NCBI GenBank assembly: GCA_905220665.1
Contig: CAJNAR010000032.1
Location: 1 to 64,000, forward strand
Length of the DNA: 64,000 nucleotides
Direction: 5' to 3'
From: Albugo candida
Lineage: Eukaryota > Oomycota > Peronosporomycetes > Albuginales > Albuginaceae
In this document: positions 56,393 through 64,000 of the stretch, piece by piece
How the letters are laid out: each line of letters starts with the position of its first letter
Position numbering within the stretch: position 1 is the first letter of the stretch
Notes under the pieces: generated by a model
The model's input: the letters and a program-made list of their open reading frames with translations, nothing else
Told to the model about the DNA's origin: nothing
The model's database searches: none
Made by a program: the position numbers and the translations under genes

Positions 56393-57448
56393 TCATGTGG
56401 GCACCGCTTTTGCGCATGGCTTCTGTGTTTTCTCCAAGGAAAAGGATGCAAATTCCTTCATAAAAAATTCGTTCATTGCGGTACACAAAAACGAGGGGAG
56501 AAAGCGTTTCTGCACAAACATAAGTGCTCGGGTCAACACACGATCATGTGCGACGCCTGCACCCGAAAACATCGCGTCCACTGCGATTTTCGCGGCGTCT
56601 ACGGGCGATGACTGAAGGAACGGTACTCGAAAGCATAATGAACGCTCGCAATGACTCTCTTTTGCGAAATTCGTGTTCATTGGGCCTGGACAGAAGCACG
56701 TGGCGACAACTCCGCTTCCTGCGAGCTCATAGCGTAGCGCTTGTGTAAAACTGTGTATAAACGCTTTAGAACTCGCATATGCCGCCATATGAGGCGCTGG
56801 AGAGACCGCCACTACCGACGAAATGTTCAGTATACGACCAGATTGTCGAGGAAGCATTTGCGCCAACACAAAATGCGTTAATTGGACCACAGCAGATACA
56901 TTAAGTGAGATACTTTGCGCGACTTGAGACGACGTTGATTGGTGAAAAGTACCAACTTGAGCGGCTCCGGCGTTGTTGATTAGAATATCGACCAATAGAC
57001 GCTTTCCGCGCACAAAATGTACCAATTGATCGATTCCTTCCTGTGTTCCAAGATCGCAATCGCATACTTTGACGACAACCTTATGCAATCGCTCGATATC
57101 GGTACGCATTGATTCCAAAGAAACGCGATTTCGTGCGGCTACAATGAGAGAAAAGCCTTTCTGAGCGAGCAGATACGCTATTTCCCGACCCAAGCCAGAG
57201 GAAGCGCCTGTGAGCAGCACAAATTGACCCGATTGTGGGTGGATTGGTCGTACAAGTGGTTGTTTTCTCCAAGAGATGAATGCAGTCGCGACACCGATAC
57301 CAAAGAATGTCAAAGCTACCCATTGTACGATACACAAGATTGTAGCCGTCATGAAATTGGCCATGAATAAAGCTATTACTCCACTCCAGAAAGCACAAGA
57401 TTGCACCATATATGGTACGAGATCTCGCTTGGAATGTGTGCTGGTCAT
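56393..57448 (-). CDS. Short-chain dehydrogenase/reductase, membrane-anchored
   Basis: A single 351-aa exon. The cofactor site TGASSGLGREIA (~residue 79), NNAG, ISSVV and the active-site YASSK are present, so it should be a working NAD(P)H oxidoreductase of the classical SDR type. The C-terminal part CPGPMNTNFA fits DltE/DHRS-like members. The N-terminal ~60 residues hold two hydrophobic segments (SGVIALFMANFM..., VALTFFGIGVATAFISW), suggesting an ER or lipid-droplet membrane anchor. The ATG at 57448 overlaps the stop of the upstream XRCC2-like gene (ATGA); a start at an internal ATG such as MVQSC is possible. Substrate unknown. Confidence 0.85.
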   Translation of the reverse strand: MTSTHSKRDLVPYMVQSCAFWSGVIALFMANFMTATILCIVQWVALTFFGIGVATAFISWRKQPLVRPIHPQSGQFVLLTGASSGLGREIAYLLAQKGFSLIVAARNRVSLESMRTDIERLHKVVVKVCDCDLGTQEGIDQLVHFVRGKRLLVDILINNAGAAQVGTFHQSTSSQVAQSISLNVSAVVQLTHFVLAQMLPRQSGRILNISSVVAVSPAPHMAAYASSKAFIHSFTQALRYELAGSGVVATCFCPGPMNTNFAKESHCERSLCFRVPFLQSSPVDAAKIAVDAMFSGAGVAHDRVLTRALMFVQKRFLPSFLCTAMNEFFMKEFASFSLEKTQKPCAKAVPT

Positions 57449-58621
57449 GATCGATTTGATAGTGTCGTGTCGCTGGAAGGCCGCTTGGGTGTCGCAGATA
57501 CTGAGACATGTGTGTTTCGAAGATTGACGATCATATTTTTATCCGAAATTTGAAAGTGGTAGCTGCCTCTGGAGGACGCGTTTAGCTTGGAGTTTGTTAT
57601 TATTGTCTTACGGATACGTACGATCGCCTTTGAGCCATACTTTTCGAAGTGTACCAGACGCCTTCGCTGCTCAAATCTCTTCGGAAGTGAATACGCCGAT
57701 GGATTTGGGACGTCCAGGCCGGCGCGAACGTTTCGATAGGATCCCAACTACTTTTTCGGAAAGTGACTAGACATAGCACGCATTGGAATCAAAGAATCTG
57801 AAGGCAAAAGTCGCGCTTTGGCTACCTTCTGCTGATGCAATGACGGTTGGAGTATGACATTGGATAAAGTCTTTCAAAAGTAAGTGGAGCTGTTCTGTCA
57901 GTGCGACTCCATTGCCAAATTGCTGGGTAAGATGCTGCGATAATGCACATCAACTCCAGGCTTTTAAACCTCTATGAATACATTACCTTGTCAATATCAT
58001 CAAATGAGTTGATTCTATGCAAAATTAATAACACAGCTACAGCGGTATAACATATCAGAGGTAGCCCATTCAAAAGCAAAATGTTGTGGTTACGCGCGTT
58101 GGGCTTCTCCATAAGATCGAAATAGAGGCTATTTACCGTCGCAATCCATTCAAAGGTACTGTGACATCGATAAACGATAACTTGACCCATCAACGCTTGT
58201 ACAATTTTCTAATACTGATCAGTTTTAACCGGTTACGCACCGAAATACAACATACCAATCGATCACCACCAAAGGAAACCATTTGCATGAGAATCTCTTG
58301 CAGCGTCTCCGCCCGACATTCGTACTCGTGATCGAATATGTATACTTGTTTATGAGAATTGATACTTTTCAGATTCTGCTTGCCATTCTCCAAAAGGAAC
58401 GCAGCAACGATGTGATACAGTAACGTCGTCGTCGGAAAAAGATGCTCCGCAAACAATTGTGTCACCTGACGCGGTTTGTAGCCAATCTCTGTCTCATCAC
58501 CGTTTCGCGACACTCTACTAACATATATCATTTCATCCAAAAATGGAATGTTTGTCCGGAAACCACAATCAATGGACCGCAACAGCACATCCAAAGCTGT
58601 CTCATCACGCTGAAGCTGCAT
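57445..58621 (-). CDS. XRCC2: XRCC2-like RAD51 paralogue without Walker motifs
   Basis: Six exons, 58621-58256, 58208-58066, 58014-57987, 57934-57826, 57766-57622 and 57568-57445, give about 304 aa. XRCC2 works with other RAD51 paralogues in homologous recombination. By-eye matches to XRCC2 run along the whole length: ETALDVLLRSIDCG near the start, TLLYHIVAAFL, VYIFDHEYE, IVYRCHSTFEWIATVNSLY, INSFDDIDK, and the last exon SYHFQISDKNMIV. The position of Walker A (GxxxxGKT) reads AEHLFPTT, and the Walker B Asp is Asn (ILLLNG), so ATP binding looks lost. The second intron (58015-58065) uses a GC donor. A 57-nt in-frame piece (58466-58522) may be an extra intron. Assignment moderate. Confidence 0.6.
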
Positions 58622-58987
58622 CAAGTAAACAGAATCGGTGATTGGTTATTAATATGCCATCTACATGATTTCTTTTGGTCATATCCACCAATCACAGCCA
58701 ATTAATGCTCTCGTCTCCGGACAAAATGCGTCGGGAATACTGCGACAGATAGTAGTACTTTTCACATGCTGTAGCGTGTCAAAAGTCGCTCTATGCATGT
58801 CAAATCGAGGATGCTATCACCTTTCCCCATCCGACTAGATTTTAACCCCAAATTTGACTTCTTTCCTTCACACAGAGTATTCTATTCTTTCTACTGTGGG
58901 ACTCGCTTGATTCTAATGTGCTCCAATCTTATCCGAAGACAATTTGCTCCAATCTCTTTCACTCTCATTCCTCAATTTCTCCATTCA
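58622..58987. promoter_or_regulatory. 366-bp divergent intergenic region
   Basis: Between the XRCC2-like gene and the secreted orphan. The plus frame of the orphan stays open back to 58793, so a longer N-terminus is formally possible, but the signal-like start at 58988 is preferred. No other feature seen. Confidence 0.35.
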
Positions 58988-60491
58988 ATGGCACTTTTCG
59001 CCTTAACGCTTTTGCTTTTCAGCAAATTTGCCGCCTCGCGATACTTAAAAGCAGAGTCCATAACTGATGCACGCGATACTTTTCCCATCCGATCGGACGC
59101 GATCCCGTCGTATAACACAACAACGTCTTACGTTGATACTAAGAATGAGGACGCCAAGCCTTCCGACGACATAAATGTCAACAACGCGCCTCCGAGCGTT
59201 AACCCGCACACTATTGAAATGAATTCGACTACGTCCAATATGACGACTGTACCTTTTCCTGATGGCGATACACCTCCAACAGAACCCGTTTCGAAACCTT
59301 CTGCACCACCTCTTCCAGTCCAACCAAATCCAGTGGTCACCAAACCGATAATTAAAGTGTACCCAGCCGATAGTCCATTCGGTGTATGTCCTGTGATTGC
59401 ATCGTTCCAACACGAAAAAGATGATGTTCCACTGGCGGAGAAAAAAGCACAAATCAAAGACGAGCTTATGACGAGTTTTATTCTAGCGCATCCATCGCTC
59501 ACGCTTTGGGAGTACTTCAAACTTGAGAACAAAAAAGATATAGACAATTTTGGCCTCTTACCAGTTCACGAACAACGAAAGGTTTGTCCTCTTACTTGTG
59601 CGATTACGATCGTTTTACAATCTCATTCGATTTGTGTAGCGAATGATTGTCGGTCTCTTGGATTTCGCTACAAATACCGTCATAGATATCGCCAAATTCG
59701 CTGTTGCTGCTTTCATTTGGATCGTCAAAACGTTTCGACATCCGGTCGTTGGGTACCTCGAAATTCGAGATTTCTTTATGGAATTTAAAGAAAACTGCGT
59801 GCTGTTGGCGAAAATGTTCAAAAAGGATCCAAAAACGACCGGAAAGAATCTCGCAGGCGGATTTCTGTTGAATATAAAGCACCATCCCGAGGAATTCACA
59901 GCTGAATCCGTGCTTTTAATAACTGGAGGAGTGGCAGTGATTCATGGACTCATCGATACGGTGAAAGTGGTCTTTGCAGGCGTCAGTAGTACGGTGACCG
60001 CCACAATCATGAGCGTACTGATGTTTATACATGCCATCGATGATCCCATTCTTATTGTGATGCCCATTTTGAAGCGGGCGGTCGGCACGGCACAAGCGGT
60101 CCAAGGTGATACGAATGATCGCAATTCGGCCATCAATTATGAGCCACTTCCGCCATTGCCCACATGCAAAATTCCACCGCTTTATAGAGTCTCTTTCTCC
60201 ACACGAGATTTGTGCATTGCCCGAGTTGAACGTGTTCGTCTTGCACTCTTTGGCACGAGTAAACGACTCGCTCAAATGACGGAACTTGAACGTGTGGATG
60301 CGTACAAGCGAATGCATGATGTCATTTGCTGCTATCTTCCAACAAACGCTTTCGAAGTGAGTGTTCCCAAGATGGAGAATGGAATGCCGACTGGTGAAAT
60401 GGTCAATGAGGCCGTCATGATGCAGAATTGTGATCAATTGCAAGCAAAGTATCCACCAAACGCCCCAGTATCGCTAACCAGTGATAGATAG
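58988..60491 (+). CDS. Orphan secretory-pathway protein with C-terminal membrane segments
   Basis: Exons 58988-59581 and 59640-60491 (58-nt intron) give 481 aa. I do not recognise the family. ATG 58988 places a signal peptide at the very start (MALFALTLLLFSKFAAS). Residues ~20-130 are low-complexity Ser/Thr/Pro/Asn-rich, as in exported or glycosylated regions. A conserved-looking soluble part follows (~130-200). Exon 2 has hydrophobic segments around KFAVAAFIWIVKTF and a longer pair near SVLLITGGVAVIHGLI and ATIMSVLMFIHAI, then a Cys-containing C-terminal domain. No RXLR, CRN or CHxC effector motif is evident, so an effector role is not supported. Confidence 0.6.
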
Positions 60492-60560
60492 CGAATTTTC
60501 GATGAGATCATAGAAATGTGATACGTAAAGCCTCAACAACAAATATATTGTTTTGTATAA

Positions 60561-61923
60561 TCAAATCGTGTGAATCATATTTTCTTTGTTGATTAAGTGG
60601 CAAGTGGTTTCCACGAGGGCAAGCAACTGAGCCACATCCGCTACGCATCGAATATGTGAATGAAAAACAGAGGAACAAATACATATCTATCGTACCTGAC
60701 CAAGCTGAAAGCTGTTGTTCCGGTGGTTGTGTGGCCCGAAATGATATCAATTTCGCTGGTCGATTCATCTTCGCATATATGGATCCATTGCTCACTAATT
60801 GTGAAATGGAGTCTTCTGCATCTTGTTCGGAAAGGCCGATCATATTTGCCAAATGACCGAGTTGGATGCGATCGTAATGAGTGGCAATCACACGTATATT
60901 GTGCTCGGTGACACGTGTGTGTAGCGTCTTGTACCATTCGCCGCCTCGCAAAGCATCTTTGAATACCGCGTGCTCCCAAAGTATCTTATCCTGCGGCAAT
61001 GGATATGCTATAATTTCTTTCGTGATGAATTGCGTTAGCAATGCGTGCACTTCCGGCATCTCTTCCACGCGTTTTTCATTCGATAACGTGTTCAATAATT
61101 CGCTTTGTGAATCTGAATGAGTCGTCAACACCACGAAAATAACAGCGTGTCGCAATATATCCTTCCACTCTTCGCTTTCTCGGTCTTTGAGAGTTCGATA
61201 TATCGCCATATAATGCCGACATAATTCCAGCGTATTGTTCTCTTGTGTTTCGTACTCAATCAAAAGGCGATAGAATTTCAATTTACATTCTTGAAAACCT
61301 TCTTCCTCTAAAGTTCGCCTCAATATCTTTTTGGACAGAATGTTTGCACGCACGTAATCCTTTTTCGCCAGTGTTAAACGAACTTGCTCCAAAATGAATT
61401 CCGTCTTTTCCAATTTGGTCATTGCACCAAATGTCTCCACATGCACTTCCTGGAGAATGCTCGCAGCTTCAGCGATTTCCCCACGTGCTTCTTTGATTTT
61501 GGAGAGCATTTGGGTGAGCGTTGCGCGTTCTTTCTCGAGGTACATTTTTCCTTCAGCCACTTGTCGCAGGTGGTGGATAAGCTCCATTTTGACTGATTCC
61601 GAAGGAGTGCACGGAAGGAATTCCATTGATTTTTGCACCAAAACAGTGATCGCACCGCTTTTTTGAGATCTTCGTTTAGAGAGAATATCAATGTGGTGAT
61701 TGAGTAACTCCCAGCGTTTGTAATGCGCACAGAGCTGCAAAGTAGCACCGACAATTGCTTTGAGTGTGACAACATCATTTGCGAGTCGGGACTGCTTCTC
61801 GAGGCTCAATAAGAGCTCACAACCTCCTTCGACATTCCCACTAGACGCTACAGATTGTGCTTGAGGAAGAAGCTTTTGGAATTCCTCTGAGAAATCAGCT
61901 TTTTTGACGGTATCGTCGGACAT
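60561..61923 (-). CDS. RPN5: 26S proteasome regulatory subunit RPN5 (PSMD12)
   Basis: Exons 61923-60696 and 60640-60561 (55-nt intron) give 435 aa (human PSMD12 ~456). RPN5 is a scaffold of the 19S lid. The helical-repeat N-terminal part leads into a C-terminal PCI domain: LHTRVTEHNIRVIATHYDRI, IGLSEQDAEDSISQLVSNG and IYAKMNRPAKLISF. The small last exon restores the lid-bundle helix LLALVETTCHLINKENMIH, as in other RPN5 proteins; without splicing the frame reads through into unrelated residues. It converges with the orphan gene, 69 bp between stops. Confidence 0.92.
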
Positions 61924-61978
61924 TTTCGAGGGAGCAAGATTTTTGACTTGTGGGTAGGAGTAGTGTGGGACACGTTAC

Positions 61979-62177
61979 TTAAGTACGGTAATGCTGCAGA
62001 AGAAGACGAAGATACATCGGTGCAAATTGGAATGCATTTTGTGATATGACGCGTTTTATGCCTGCAATGTACTGCTCGTAAGCGAAGAGTGAATGGCTGC
62101 GTTGATACCTTTTGATACCAAAATCGATTTCAGGACGCTTTGTACACAAACATCTCAAGATCAAGTTGATGATTCAT
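61979..62177 (-). CDS. Possible 49-aa spliced small protein
   Basis: Two short exons, 62177-62146 and 62096-61979, join over a 49-nt GTACAA...CAG intron of the local type. The product begins MNHQLDLEMF, continues AGIKRVISQNAFQFAPMYLR and ends LQHYRT. It has an amphipathic look and no recognised family. It lies 55 bp upstream of the RPN5 start on the same strand, inside what would otherwise be the RPN5 promoter region, so it could also be a 5' leader feature or chance. Confidence 0.33.
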
Positions 62178-63467
62178 GGCTAGCCTTGCGGCTTCTTGAA
62201 GAGCTAATTACTTTTGACTTTACCAGACGAAAGAATTTGCTCTAGAAGTAACCCTATAAAGCTACATATTACTTTCTTGATCCTCACGTCGGGAATTATG
62301 GCAAGAAATCAAATCTGCGCATCATTCCTCCGAGGGCAAAACACAATAAGAACCATTCAGCTGATCTGAACACGAAACAAAATCTCTAATCATGCCGCTT
62401 TCATGTGATGTATCGCTTCCAACATCTCGGTCGTACTTGAGCGAGCGAAGAAATCGTCTTGCTTCTCTGGGTCAAGGGAAACGTAAATCGAATCCAGTTC
62501 ATTTTTATGAAAAATGTTTACGCGATGGATGGCACGAGTTTTCGTCAGCTTGTACAGCTGCAATCAAGCCTAGTACCCTATCTTGATGATGCGTCTGTGT
62601 CGAGCAATCACATCGCATTAGACTTTGAGCCGTCGATAGATTACACGCATCTTGCACTATGGGTATTCAAGTTGTCATGATTAAGCCTAGGTGTATTCAA
62701 CCCAAGACGTCACTCCGATGATTCTGTGGATGGTGCTCTTATGAAACGGACAAGTTTCACCAGCTCGAGATCACATGTATTTCGTGGTCAAATACGCTTA
62801 TATCTGATGAAAAGTAGTTTCCTTACTGATTATCTACTTTGCTCATTACTTGTTGTTGTGATATGAAAGCAAAGTATGCGAAAAGTATCTACCCCCATAA
62901 GCCCCACACACTCGCCTAACACTTAGTCGGACGAAGACGGCCATACACATGCCTATGTTTTGACTTATCAGAGCTCTACATCAACGCAGGCTCTTGTAGA
63001 TTGCGTGTGTTTAGCAGCGAGAAGAAAAGTGATTGCGATGGCTTATATGCAGTAGCCAAAACGTTCGGCGCACGTGCTTTGGACTCAATGAAGTGTTCAG
63101 AATAAACATCATTTCAAAATTCGACTCATCGAAAGTGGTAAAAGGCTCATAGTTTGGGATAAGCGCAATCACATCAATCAAGACATAAGGAAATCGTGTG
63201 AAGCACAGAGAAAAGCGGAATAAAGAGGCTATCGAGGACTGGGCCCACTGATCAGCATGTTGATTCTTCTCAGCATCGTTCGAAACGGAACGATACGCTG
63301 TTGCACTGTGATGTTATCCAAATGACAGAGCTTTAGTACAAAGAAGGTGCATCATACACGCTGTGCGTTGGATAGACCGACTGATCCACGCACAATCATT
63401 AAAGAGCTGTGAGATATTCAGTCTAGCGCTCCAGCGTATTTGATTGGTTATAATTACGATTACACGG
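62178..63467. other. 1.3-kb stretch without a confident gene
   Basis: Only short ORFs; one plus ORF of 64 aa (62392-62586) has no recognisable motif. No tRNA, transposon motif or repeat was seen. It should contain the bL34m promoter at its right end. Confidence 0.4.
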
Positions 63468-63958
63468 ATGGCGCTGCTGTTGCGATTATCTCGGCACACT
63501 TTGTTGCCGCGTGGTGTATGCCGTACATTGTCAAATGAGTATCAAGGACTCTCTTTTTTCTCGACATGTCAGCAGACCCTATCACGCACCATCAACTCAC
63601 AATATTTTAATTTATTTGGCGCTGATATTCTATCAAATTCGAAGACAATAAAGCTGCAGCATCTACCATGGAGAACTCGAGTTGAAAGCGTAGTAGATAG
63701 CGTTTCCAACTACAATCCGCCTGTATCTATGGAATGCCCAAACGTCGCTATAAATGGTGGGTTAAAGTCTTCTTAATCGTTATTTTCTGACCGTTTACGC
63801 TTGACGCAGAGACCGTACAGGCAATAAAGCGAACATATCAACCAAGCACTTTACGACGAAAACGGAAACATGGATTTCGGGCCCGCAAATGCTCAATCGG
63901 AGGAAGAAGGGTACTGAATCGCCGTCACAAAAGAGGTAGATGGAGAATGTCCGCGTGA
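63468..63958 (+). CDS. MRPL34: Mitochondrial large-subunit ribosomal protein bL34m
   Basis: Exons 63468-63756 and 63810-63958 (53-nt intron, GTGGGT donor) give 145 aa. The second exon encodes the whole bL34 domain: [20 protein letters not shown], then [19 protein letters not shown], matching bacterial and mitochondrial L34, which sits in 23S-type rRNA near the exit tunnel side of the large subunit. The first exon is a long extension starting with a typical mitochondrial presequence ([20 protein letters not shown]). The domain lies 190-340 bp past the end of the first frame, so it is easily missed without splicing. Confidence 0.88.
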
Positions 63959-64000
63959 TGCCGTGAATACAGCAACATAAGATTCCGGTTGGTTATTTCA

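Noticed and set aside
56366..56611. Plus-strand Cys/His-rich ORF that looks like a zinc-binding protein
   Set aside because: It lies antisense inside the well-supported SDR coding sequence; the Cys/His pattern is a shadow of that frame.
58988..59200. RYLK near the signal peptide as an RXLR effector motif
   Set aside because: The motif does not fit R-x-L-R, no downstream EER is seen and the protein has several membrane segments, unlike translocated effectors.
62392..62586. 64-aa plus-strand ORF MPLSCDVSLP...
   Set aside because: Short, no motif, no intron that extends it and an equally open overlapping frame; chance ORF is the simpler reading.

Overview
This window looks like nuclear DNA of a compact-genome oomycete (stramenopile). 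That assignment is inference. It rests on very short introns (43-80 nt, most 45-60), intergenic gaps as small as 7-17 bp, a flagellar coiled-coil protein (CCDC146/MBO2 type), nuclear-encoded mitochondrial proteins and eukaryotic tRNA genes. An Albugo-like white-rust oomycete would fit, but I could not test this.

Positions 1-16.6 kb are repeat-rich. Two LINE retrotransposons lie head to tail on the minus strand: a decayed copy cut by the left window edge, and a nearly intact ~6.9-kb copy whose ORF2 is broken by one in-frame stop. The 5' end of each carries the first 17 nt of tRNA-Ile, and an intact tRNA-Ile(AAT) sits 317 bp beyond the second copy, back to back with a tRNA-Arg-like SINE candidate. 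The next 6 kb hold a spliced V-ATPase assembly factor (VMA12/TMEM199 type), a Mutator-like transposase fragment and little else that I recognise.

Positions 16.6-64 kb are gene-dense on both strands. In order: an ABCB-type full ABC transporter; D-2-hydroxyglutarate dehydrogenase; REI1/ZNF622 zinc-finger ribosome-maturation factor; two unrecognised proteins; an ISWI chromatin remodeler flanked by two HMG boxes; an F-box/LRR protein; a kinesin-3; a P-type Ca2+ ATPase; CCDC146; a PTEN phosphatase fused to a PH domain; tRNA-Val; an isovaleryl-CoA-dehydrogenase-like enzyme; SRP receptor beta; CAF1 deadenylase; a CCHC zinc-knuckle protein; 5-oxoprolinase; an SDR; a spliced XRCC2-like protein without Walker motifs; a secreted/membrane orphan; proteasome subunit RPN5; a 49-aa spliced ORF; and mitochondrial ribosomal protein bL34m.

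The genes are mostly unrelated housekeeping functions, not a pathway cluster. Shared themes are mitochondrial metabolism and translation (D2HGDH, acyl-CoA dehydrogenase, bL34m), membrane transport and phosphoinositide signalling (ABC, P-type ATPase, PTEN-PH, k-type kinesin with PH) and flagellar biology (CCDC146). I resolved exon structures by hand from GT-AG or GC-AG borders that restore conserved frames. At least four of about 38 introns use GC donors, which is a high share. All exon borders are predictions without transcript support.
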